From NCBI GenBank assembly GCA_902787365.1, contig CADAGC010000005.1:1-64000 (forward strand): 64,000 nt of DNA. The letters run 5' to 3'. The DNA is from an uncultured Ruminococcus sp. (GTDB lineage Bacteria > Bacillota > Clostridia > Oscillospirales > Ruminococcaceae). Position numbers and translations under genes: made by a program. The number at the start of each line of letters is the position of its first letter. Positions within the stretch are counted from its first letter, which is position 1. This document shows positions 51,214 through 57,745 of this stretch, piece by piece. The notes beneath the pieces are model-generated. The model had not been told where the DNA came from, made no database searches, and saw only the letters and a program-made list of their open reading frames with translations.

Positions 51214-52565
51214 ATTTGCTTCCTGTCAGGTATCTCTTTCCTTATCTGCCCCATAGTAATCCTGTAGAAAATAAGCGATACCACCATAGCCGTTACCCAG
51301 CCTATCGGCCATGAGAGCCATATTCCACGGGGCTGACCCATTCTGTTTGAAAGAATGTATGCAATAACTACTCTAAGTATCAGGTCAGAGAAAGTCGTGC
51401 CCATAAAGAACGGCATACGCCCCGTGCCACGCAAAAGCCCGTCTGCCATAAGCTTTATGCCGACTACTGTGTAGAACGGTGCGACTATTTTCAGAAACTC
51501 CCTGCCCGTGTGCAGCACCTCATCGCTTGCGCCCTTGTCTAAGAATATCCCCATCATCATGTCAGGCAGCAGATAATAGCAGAGAATGAACGGCACGGAT
51601 ACTATCAGCGCCATGACAATGCCTGCTTTGAAGCCACGCCTTATGCGCTCGGTGTTGCCTGCACCGTAGCTCTGGGCGCTGAAGCTCGAAAGGGCGTTGC
51701 CCATGGTCGAAAAGCTCGTCACGCCGAAGGTGTTGAGCTTGATAGCTGCGCTGTAGCCTGCGATAACGCTCTTGCCGTAACTGTTGACAAGGCCTTGTAT
51801 GAAGATGTTGCCTACCGATACAAAGCTCTGCTGTAAAATGCTCGGCACGGCGTAGGCCGATACACGCTTAAGCATATGCCACGAGAAAAGCTCGGCCCGC
51901 TCGTCAGTCTTTATCTCTTTAAGCTTTCTGAGTATCACCGTAACAGATAGTATGCAGGATACGCCCTGCGCTATAAATGTCGCCCAGGCTGCACCCGCAA
52001 CGCCCCACTTGAACACCGCCACAAAAAGCAGGTCAAGCGCCACGTTCCCCACAGACGAACCTATAAGAAACAACAGCGGCGACCTCGAATCACCGAGCGC
52101 TGTGAATATGCCCGTGCAGACGTTGTAGACAAATAGGAAGACAAGGCCTAATGTAAATATCTTAAGATAAACTGCGCTGTCGTCAAAGATGTCGGCGGGG
52201 GTGTTTACCATTCTGAGCAGCGGCGAGCAGAAGAGTATGCCGAAAAGTGTAAGCAGCAAAGCTACTGCCGTGCTTGCTATAAGGGTAGTTGTGGCCGAGG
52301 TCTTTACACGCATATAGTTCTTGGCGCCGAAATACTGCGATATCACCACCGCACAGCCTACGTTGCTGCCGACCGCCACCGCCATGAATATCATGGTTAT
52401 GGGGTATGACGCACCGATAGCTGCAAGAGCGTCCTCCCCTGCGAACTGCCCTGCTATCGCCGAGTCGGCTATACTGTAGAGCTGCTGGAAAACAACGCTT
52501 AAAAACATAGGTATCGTAAACGCCCACAAAACCTTTGCAGGCGAGCCGACTGTCAGATCTTTCAT
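51207..52565 (-). CDS. MATE-family efflux transporter
   Basis: This 452-aa protein has twelve membrane helices in two homologous halves. The start reads LTVGSPAKVLWAFTIPMFLS, the helix after it contains QQLYSIADSAIAGQFAGEDALAAIG, which is typical of MATE proteins. It exports cationic compounds using a Na+ or H+ gradient. AAAGGAAAGAGATAATTT precedes the ATG weakly. The gene lies downstream of the CbiB-like gene after a terminator. Confidence 0.9.
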   Translation of the reverse strand: MKDLTVGSPAKVLWAFTIPMFLSVVFQQLYSIADSAIAGQFAGEDALAAIGASYPITMIFMAVAVGSNVGCAVVISQYFGAKNYMRVKTSATTTLIASTAVALLLTLFGILFCSPLLRMVNTPADIFDDSAVYLKIFTLGLVFLFVYNVCTGIFTALGDSRSPLLFLIGSSVGNVALDLLFVAVFKWGVAGAAWATFIAQGVSCILSVTVILRKLKEIKTDERAELFSWHMLKRVSAYAVPSILQQSFVSVGNIFIQGLVNSYGKSVIAGYSAAIKLNTFGVTSFSTMGNALSSFSAQSYGAGNTERIRRGFKAGIVMALIVSVPFILCYYLLPDMMMGIFLDKGASDEVLHTGREFLKIVAPFYTVVGIKLMADGLLRGTGRMPFFMGTTFSDLILRVVIAYILSNRMGQPRGIWLSWPIGWVTAMVVSLIFYRITMGQIRKEIPDRKQIS

Positions 52566-52597
52566 AAATTATCTCTTTCCTTTTTTCTGAATGCATA

Positions 52598-52624
52598 AAA
52601 ATGACGGCTTAAGCCGCCATTTTA
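52598..52624 (-). terminator. Terminator of the CbiB-like gene
   Basis: AAAATGGCGGC and GCCGTCATTTT (minus strand) form a stem with one G-U pair around TTAA, followed by a T-rich stretch. The stop codon of the gene lies in its first arm. Confidence 0.75.
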
Positions 52625-53584
52625 AAATATAATACCAAGTATCAGCCTTACCGCCATAAATACCACCGCTGCAATAAATACCGCACCGTATGATATCTGC
52701 TGGGCGTAGAAAATGTCGCTCTGATCGGGCTCTTTCTTGGGGTCGCCTATGTGCTGGCTGGCTATGAACGGCTCGTCGTCGTAGGTGTTGCCCACTACCT
52801 CTATATCAAGAGCTCCCGCAAAGGCCGCAACCGTCTGCGAAGCATTGATGTTGCCTAAGTTCTTGCCGTCACGCTTTAGTATCTTCTGAGCGTTCATAAA
52901 ATCAAGGGCTAACAGCCTTGAATCCTTAACGCTCAAAAAAGCCGCAAACCTTGCAGGGAAATAGCCAAGCACGTCATTCATTCCCCTTGCTGCGAGGGAG
53001 AAGTATATGTCCTCACTCCTTACCGCTTTGGCAGTTCTGTTTATCACAAGATACACAAGACCGCCTATGCCGCCGCCTATGAATATGAAAAACAGCGGTG
53101 CTACGGCGTTTTCAAAGGTGTATTCGGCTATGCCGCGTACCGAGAGCTTGACTATCTCGTCTTCACGCATACCCTTTGTGTTCTCACCCGTCATCTCCAT
53201 AAGCTTGCGCCTTGCAACGAGCGGCTTGCCCTTGCGCAGGGCTTTCAGTATGCCCGTGCCGTAGTAGTTGACCTTTTTCTCATTTATTGCCGCAAAGCAG
53301 TAAAGCCCCTCTATCAGCACACCCACAACGGGGTGCAGCTTGTAAGCAAGTATCAGAAGAACTACTGCGGGGGCTATGAATATTATCACCATAAGCGCCA
53401 GCAGCAGGCTTCCCGCCAGCGTCTGTCCCTCGTGCGAGGAAACGTAGCGCTCACGCAGCTTGTCTTTGAAAAAGTTTGCAGCCTTTTCCATATATCCTGA
53501 CAGACTGTATGCCGAGAACATATCCCCGAACATCATATCCGCCACATATCCCAGTGCCATAGCAACAAGGGAGTATATTATCAT
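52622..53584 (-). CDS. Divergent CobD/CbiB-family membrane protein
   Basis: In this protein of about 320 aa the ATG at 53584 begins MIIYSLVAMALGYVADMMFGD, the usual CbiB opening. GIAEYTFENAVAPLFFIFIGGGIGG and NDVLGYFPARFAAF match adenosylcobinamide-phosphate synthase, which links aminopropanol phosphate to cobyric acid. But the family's GRDT, NTLD and DD-x-x-N-Y-I-P-A-R motifs are changed (TGENTKGM, NRTAKA, NDVLGY). No other cobalamin gene is nearby. It may be a paralogue with another membrane-linked ligase role. Confidence 0.72.
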   Translation of the reverse strand: MIIYSLVAMALGYVADMMFGDMFSAYSLSGYMEKAANFFKDKLRERYVSSHEGQTLAGSLLLALMVIIFIAPAVVLLILAYKLHPVVGVLIEGLYCFAAINEKKVNYYGTGILKALRKGKPLVARRKLMEMTGENTKGMREDEIVKLSVRGIAEYTFENAVAPLFFIFIGGGIGGLVYLVINRTAKAVRSEDIYFSLAARGMNDVLGYFPARFAAFLSVKDSRLLALDFMNAQKILKRDGKNLGNINASQTVAAFAGALDIEVVGNTYDDEPFIASQHIGDPKKEPDQSDIFYAQQISYGAVFIAAVVFMAVRLILGIIF

Positions 53585-53728
53585 TGTTTCACCCTCTGTC
53601 AAAGGCCGAAAATGCCCTTCTTTCCTAAAATCCACATCTTAATCTACATCTAAAATCTATTATAACAGATAAAAAAAATAAAATCAATAGTCATTTTTAT
53701 CAATTTCCCCAAAGTTTGCACAGTATTA

Positions 53729-53757
53729 TTGACAAGAAATCAAAAAAGTACTATAAT
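53729..53757 (+). promoter_or_regulatory. Promoter of the aminotransferase gene
   Basis: TTGACA (53729-53734), 17 bp, TATAAT (53752-53757). The predicted leader is about 65 nt. Confidence 0.85.
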
Positions 53758-53829
53758 TTATAGGTATGGATTAGATAATATAGATGTCAGGGGGATATTT
53801 ACCGCTGACAAGGAAGGAAGTCCTATTAA

Positions 53830-55047
53830 ATGAAAACACTCGGCAAATCGCATAAGCTTGACAATGTATGCTACGATATAAGAGGCCCGGTAATGGACGA
53901 GGCAAACGCTATGATTGCAAAGGGCGAGAAGATACTCAAACTCAATATCGGCAACCCCGCACCTTTCCGCTTCAGAGCACCCGAGACACTTATCGATCAG
54001 ATGACCTCGCAGCTGACAGAAGTTGAAGGCTATTCCGACTCAAAGGGTCTTATCACGGCAAGAGAGGCGATAGCCGCCTATGACCTGACCAAGGGCATTG
54101 AGGGCGTCACTCCCGATGATATATACACGGGCAACGGCGCATCAGAGCTTATAACTATGAGTATGCAGGCGCTTCTGGATAACGGCGACGAGGTGCTCGT
54201 TCCTGCCCCCGACTACCCGCTGTGGACGGCATCTGTCACCCTTGCAGGCGGCACGGCAGTTCACTATATCTGCGACGAAAAAAGCGACTGGTACCCCGAT
54301 ATCGAAGATATGCGCTCAAAGATAACCGACAAGACCAAGGGCATAGTAATAATCAACCCCAATAACCCCACAGGCTCGCTCTACCCAAAGGAAATTCTCG
54401 AACAGATAGCACAGCTTGCAAGAGAAAACGGGCTTATCATCTTCTCTGACGAGATATATGACCGCCTGCTTATGGACGGCAGAAAGCACACATCTATCGC
54501 ATCGCTCTGCCCCGATGTATTCTGCGTGACATTCAACGGCCTTTCAAAGTCGCACATGATAGCAGGCTTCCGCTGCGGCTGGATGAGCCTTTCGGGCGAC
54601 AAGACGAATGTAAAGGGCTACATAGAGGGCTTGAATATGCTCTCGTCTATGCGCCTTTGCTCAAATGTTCCTGCACAGGCTGTTATACCCGTAGCTCTTA
54701 AGTCAAACCCCCAGCTTGAAACGCTCTTAGCCCCCGGCGGGCGCATCTACGAGCAGAGGGAGTACATAGTCAACAGACTTAACTCCATAGAGGGTATGTC
54801 GGCGGTAAGGCCGCAGGCGGCTTTCTATATCTTCCCCAAGATTGACGCCAAGCGCTTTAATATCACTAACGATGAGCAGTTCGTGCTTGATTTCTTAAAG
54901 GCAAAGCATATTCTCCTCGTTCACGGCGGCGGCTTCCATTGGGAGACCCCCGACCACTTCAGAATAGTTTATCTTCCCGATCTCGAGTCGTTAAAAACTT
55001 CAATGGACGCTCTGGAGGATTTCTTGAAGACTTATAAACAGAATTGA
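53830..55047 (+). CDS. Aminotransferase class I/II (alanine/aspartate type)
   Basis: This 405-aa PLP enzyme has the substrate and cofactor-binding regions TGNGASELI, PNNPTGSLY, DEIYDRLLMDG and the Schiff-base Lys in FNGLSKSHMIAGFRCGW. The start (LDNVCYDIRGPVMDEANAM) and length fit alanine aminotransferase AlaA/AlaT-like enzymes that transfer the amino group between alanine and 2-oxoglutarate, though aspartate or other substrates are possible. Own promoter; GGAAGGAAG precedes the ATG. Confidence 0.9.
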   Translation: MKTLGKSHKLDNVCYDIRGPVMDEANAMIAKGEKILKLNIGNPAPFRFRAPETLIDQMTSQLTEVEGYSDSKGLITAREAIAAYDLTKGIEGVTPDDIYTGNGASELITMSMQALLDNGDEVLVPAPDYPLWTASVTLAGGTAVHYICDEKSDWYPDIEDMRSKITDKTKGIVIINPNNPTGSLYPKEILEQIAQLARENGLIIFSDEIYDRLLMDGRKHTSIASLCPDVFCVTFNGLSKSHMIAGFRCGWMSLSGDKTNVKGYIEGLNMLSSMRLCSNVPAQAVIPVALKSNPQLETLLAPGGRIYEQREYIVNRLNSIEGMSAVRPQAAFYIFPKIDAKRFNITNDEQFVLDFLKAKHILLVHGGGFHWETPDHFRIVYLPDLESLKTSMDALEDFLKTYKQN

Positions 55048-55105
55048 TAGCTGACAGAGGTATCGCTTTTTCGGGCGATACCTTAACTGTTAACGCTCTT
55101 AATAA

Positions 55106-55134
55106 TTGACAATCCACCGTGAATGTGCTATAAT
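55106..55134 (+). promoter_or_regulatory. metG promoter
   Basis: TTGACA (55106-55111), 17 bp, TATAAT (55129-55134), about 35 nt before the start codon. There is no room for a T-box leader. Confidence 0.88.
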
Positions 55135-55168
55135 AATTATTGTATTTAAAAAAAGGAAAGGAGAATGA

Positions 55169-57118
55169 ATGATGGATAATAAAAGATATTACATCACCAC
55201 CCCAATTTACTACCCCTCGGGCGACCCGCACATAGGGCATTGCTATACCACCGTTGCGTGTGACTCGATAGCGAGATATAAAAGAATGCAGGGCTATGAT
55301 GTCATGTTCCTCACAGGCACAGACGAGCACGGCCAGAAGATAGAAGAAAAAGCAAAAGCACAGGGCATAACCCCCAAGGCCTATGTTGATGAAAAAGTCG
55401 CTGTCTTCAAAAAGCTGTGGGAGTATATGAACATCAGCTACGACCGCTATATAAGAACGACCGATGACTACCACGTATCTGCCGTTCAGAATATATTCAA
55501 GCGCCTTTATGACAAGGGCTATATCTATAAGGGCGAGTATACGGGCAAATACTGCACCCCCTGCGAGAGCTTCTGGACAGAGAGCCAGCTTGACGAGAAC
55601 GGCTGCTGCCCCGAGTGCCACAGAGAGGTAAAAGAAGCTAAGGAAGAGGCTTATTTCTTCAAAATGTCTCCCTTTGCAGAGAGGATAGAAAAGCTGCTGC
55701 TTGATACCGACTACCTCCGTCCCAAGTACAGAGCACAGGAGCTGGTAAATAACTTCATCAAGCCCGGCCTTGAAGACCTCTGCGTTTCAAGAACTTCATT
55801 CACCTGGGGCATACCCGTTACCTTTGACGAAAAGCACGTAGTCTATGTGTGGATAGATGCCCTTTCAAACTATATCACTGCTTTGGGCTATGAAAACAGC
55901 GAGTATAACGACTACTCAAAGTTCTGGCCTGCCGATGTTCATATGGTCGCTAAGGATATTATGAGATTCCACGCTATTATATGGCCTGCAATGCTCATGG
56001 CGCTCGAAGAGCCGCTGCCAAAGCACCTTGCAGTTCACGGGTGGATAACCTTCAACGGCCAGAAGATGTCAAAATCCCTCGGCAACGTGGTTGACCCGTT
56101 TATTTTGGGCGAGCGCTACAGCCCCGACGCTATCAGATACCACATCATGAGAGAAATGGCTCTCGGTGCTGACAGCTCATTCTCAAACGAGATAATGATA
56201 AACCGCATAAACTCTGACCTTGCAAACGGTCTCGGCAACCTCGTTTCACGTACCGTTGCAATGGTAGATAAGTATTTCGGCGGCACACTTCCTACAGAGC
56301 GTGAGGCAGGAGAGTTTGATGATGACCTCATCGCTACTGTCACAGCCCTGCGTGAAAAGACTGACCTTTGCGTTGACGAAACACGCCTTAAGAACGCCCT
56401 TGAAGAGATATTCACGGTAGTTGACAGAGCTAATAAGTATATCGACGAAACTGCCCCCTGGATTCTCGGCAAGGACGAGAGCAAGAAAGCACGCTTAGCG
56501 TCCGTTCTCTACAACCTGCTTGAATCTATCCGTGTGATATCGACACTTCTCTCTCCCTTTATGCCTACCACAATGCCTAAGATATGGGCGCAGATAGGCG
56601 CTGACGAGAGCCTTATCACCTATGAGAACGCAGGCAAATTCGGCGTTCTGCCCGAGAATGTGACCGTTCACCGTGGCGAGATAATCTTCCCGAGAATTGA
56701 TGTTGACAAGGAGATAGACGAGCTCAACAAGATAATCGGTGACAATGCCCCCGCTGAGGATAACGACGGCTTCACACCCCCCGAGCTTGCAAGCGAGATA
56801 ACGATAGACGACTTTGCAAAGATTGATCTGCGTGTAGCACAGGTCAAGGAGTGCGAAAAGGTCAAGAAATCCAAGAAGCTGCTTTGCTTGCAGCTTGATG
56901 ACGGCTTCGGCGGCAGACAGGTTGTTTCGGGTATTGCCGAGTGGTATAAGCCCGAAGACCTTATCGGCAAAAAGGTCATCATCGTTGCAAACCTTAAGCC
57001 CGTAAAGCTCTGCGGCGTAGAATCAAACGGCATGATCTGTGCAGCCGACAACAAGGACGGCGGCGCTACGGTCATCTTCCCCGACCAGTCGCTTCCTAAC
57101 GGTGCTAAAGTTAGATAA
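55169..57118 (+). CDS. metG: Methionyl-tRNA synthetase with C-terminal tRNA-binding domain
   Basis: This 649-aa class I enzyme charges tRNA-Met. HIGH appears as PHIGH near residue 21 and KMSKS as GQKMSKSLGN near 297. The zinc-type knuckle CTPCESFWTESQL..CCPECH is in the connective region. The last 110 residues are an EMAP/Trbp111-like OB-fold (IDLRVAQVKECEKVKKSKKL) for tRNA binding and dimerisation. Two adjacent ATG codons make the start uncertain by one residue. AAAGGAG precedes it. The next genes are a repeat and tRNA-Arg. Confidence 0.96.
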   Translation: MMDNKRYYITTPIYYPSGDPHIGHCYTTVACDSIARYKRMQGYDVMFLTGTDEHGQKIEEKAKAQGITPKAYVDEKVAVFKKLWEYMNISYDRYIRTTDDYHVSAVQNIFKRLYDKGYIYKGEYTGKYCTPCESFWTESQLDENGCCPECHREVKEAKEEAYFFKMSPFAERIEKLLLDTDYLRPKYRAQELVNNFIKPGLEDLCVSRTSFTWGIPVTFDEKHVVYVWIDALSNYITALGYENSEYNDYSKFWPADVHMVAKDIMRFHAIIWPAMLMALEEPLPKHLAVHGWITFNGQKMSKSLGNVVDPFILGERYSPDAIRYHIMREMALGADSSFSNEIMINRINSDLANGLGNLVSRTVAMVDKYFGGTLPTEREAGEFDDDLIATVTALREKTDLCVDETRLKNALEEIFTVVDRANKYIDETAPWILGKDESKKARLASVLYNLLESIRVISTLLSPFMPTTMPKIWAQIGADESLITYENAGKFGVLPENVTVHRGEIIFPRIDVDKEIDELNKIIGDNAPAEDNDGFTPPELASEITIDDFAKIDLRVAQVKECEKVKKSKKLLCLQLDDGFGGRQVVSGIAEWYKPEDLIGKKVIIVANLKPVKLCGVESNGMICAADNKDGGATVIFPDQSLPNGAKVR

Positions 57119-57122
57119 ACTG

Positions 57123-57184
57123 ACCCCTCCACCACCGCCACTCTTTGAGTGTCGGCGGTCCCCCTCCCCTTGACAGGGGAGGCT
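57123..57184. repeat. CCCCTCC palindromic intergenic repeat (family C), copy 3
   Basis: The unit ACCCCTCCACCACCGCCACT opens, then GGCGGTCCCCCTCCCCTTGA and CAGGGGAGGC follow; the parts match copies 1 and 2. It lies immediately after metG. Confidence 0.65.
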
Positions 57185-57230
57185 AAATCAGAACATTTCA
57201 ACAGGTAACAGATATCTGTTACCTGAATAT

Positions 57231-57307
57231 GCGCCCGTAGCTCAGCTGGATAGAGCGTCAGACTCCGACTCTGAAGGCCATGCGTTCAAATCGCACCGGG
57301 CGTACCA
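57231..57307 (+). tRNA. tRNA-Arg (CCG)
   Basis: The 77-nt cloverleaf starts GCGCCCG (acceptor, G-U first pair) and ends with the matching 3' arm, A discriminator and encoded CCA. The D arm is GCTC/GAGC, the anticodon stem TCAGA/TCTGA encloses loop CTCCGAC giving anticodon CCG, and the T arm is TGCG TTCAAAT CGCA. A perfect inverted hairpin follows at 57312-57344. Confidence 0.95.
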
Positions 57308-57311
57308 GAAA

Positions 57312-57344
57312 AGCCCTCCCGTGGCTTTGCCACAGGAGGGCTAA
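57312..57344. terminator. Hairpin downstream of tRNA-Arg
   Basis: AGCCCTCC-CGTGGC and GCCACAGGAGGGCT form a long stem with a TTT loop. There is no T-run on the plus strand but there is TTTT on the minus strand. A terminator for either direction is possible. Confidence 0.5.
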
Positions 57345-57368
57345 TGAATAGTGAATAATAGCAAAATA

Positions 57369-57409
57369 CCCCCAAAAGAGCTGCAACTCTTTCGGGGGTG
57401 CTTTGTTTT
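57369..57409 (+). terminator. Terminator-like hairpin, end identical to the TA locus 3 terminator
   Basis: CCCCCAAAAGAG pairs with CTCTTTCGGGGG (one mismatch) and is followed by TGCTTTGTTTT. The 16-nt end GGGGGTGCTTTGTTTT is repeated exactly at 57666-57681. It may be the tRNA terminator or the leftover terminator of a second TA copy in tandem. Confidence 0.6.
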
Positions 57410-57417
57410 GCCTGCGT

Positions 57418-57446
57418 TTGACAAACTGCACTATATATGCTATGAT
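57418..57446 (+). promoter_or_regulatory. Toxin mRNA promoter of TA locus 3
   Basis: TTGACA (57418-57423), 17 bp, TATGAT (57441-57446). Transcription would start near 57453, giving a leader of about 43 nt. Confidence 0.8.
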
Positions 57447-57487
57447 GATTATGCTGTCATACTCCTAATCCCGATAGCGGAAAGGGG

Positions 57488-57508
57488 GGTCAGACTTGTT
57501 TATTTTGA
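57488..57508 (+). repeat. Direct repeat a (DRa-like) at the toxin start site, TA locus 3
   Basis: GGTCAGACTTGTTTATTTTG followed by A. It covers the end of the ribosome site and the TTG start codon. A copy differing by a single-base deletion lies at 57690-57709 beyond the terminator. Confidence 0.8.
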
Positions 57509-57609
57509 TGTATATTCTTTTGCCCGTTGCAACGGGTGTGCTTGCAAATTTTCTTTTTGCTTACATACGCAGGCGCATTCGTAAATGGCTGAACGGAAGA
57601 AGGAAGTAA
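57496..57609 (+). CDS. 37-aa Fst-like type I toxin peptide
   Basis: TTG start at 57496, 6 nt after AAAGGGGGG. The peptide begins FILMYILLPVATGVLANFLF (one membrane helix with a PxxxG motif) and ends in a strongly basic tail with RRRIRKW and GRRK. The helix, Pro-x3-Gly and charged tail are the pattern of the Fst/Ldr family of membrane toxins. An internal ATG (57508) would be too far from the ribosome site. The locus has all parts of the enterococcal par system: convergent antisense RNA, shared terminator and two direct repeats. Confidence 0.75.
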   Translation: MFILMYILLPVATGVLANFLFAYIRRRIRKWLNGRRK

Positions 57610-57630
57610 AACTACCGACAGCAACAGCCT

Positions 57631-57681
57631 AAAACAAAGCCCCCGACCTTACTAGCACTTTGGTCGGGGGTGCTTTGTTTT
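57631..57681. terminator. Bidirectional terminator of TA locus 3
   Basis: AAAACAAAGC, CCCCGACC, a loop, then GGTCGGGG and GCTTTGTTTT give a long stem with A-tracts and T-tracts on both sides, so both the toxin mRNA and the antisense RNA can end here. Confidence 0.88.
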
Positions 57682-57689
57682 AACCTTTC

Positions 57690-57709
57690 GGTCAACTTGT
57701 TTATTTTGA
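57690..57709 (-). repeat. Direct repeat b (DRb-like), TA locus 3
   Basis: GGTCAACTTGTTTATTTTGA is identical to 57488-57508 except for one missing G. It forms the first 20 nt of the predicted antisense RNA. Confidence 0.8.
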
Positions 57710-57716
57710 CACCTAT

Positions 57717-57745
57717 ATTATACCACGTTCTCTCCTGTTTGTCAA
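57717..57745 (-). promoter_or_regulatory. Antitoxin RNA promoter of TA locus 3, overlapping the GH36 stop codon
   Basis: On the minus strand TTGACA (57740-57745), 17 bp, TATAAT (57717-57722). The TGA inside TTGACA (57742-57744) is the stop codon of the alpha-galactosidase gene, so the two are physically interlocked. Confidence 0.85.

Larger units (their letters stand above)
57631..57710 (-). ncRNA. Predicted antisense antitoxin RNA of TA locus 3
   Basis: A predicted transcript of about 80 nt starts near 57710 and ends at the shared terminator. Its 5' part is the complement of direct repeat b, so it can pair in trans with direct repeat a, which contains the toxin start codon, while its 3' part is complementary to the toxin mRNA's terminator. 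It has no open frame. This is the design of RNA II in the par/Fst system. Confidence 0.75.

Noticed and set aside
55080..55168. T-box riboswitch before metG
   Set aside because: The distance from the consensus promoter to the start codon is only about 35 nt, and no T-box motif or antiterminator is present.
57351..57584. 77-aa open frame over TA locus 3
   Set aside because: It starts in the tRNA-distal hairpin, crosses the toxin promoter and reads the toxin gene in the wrong frame.
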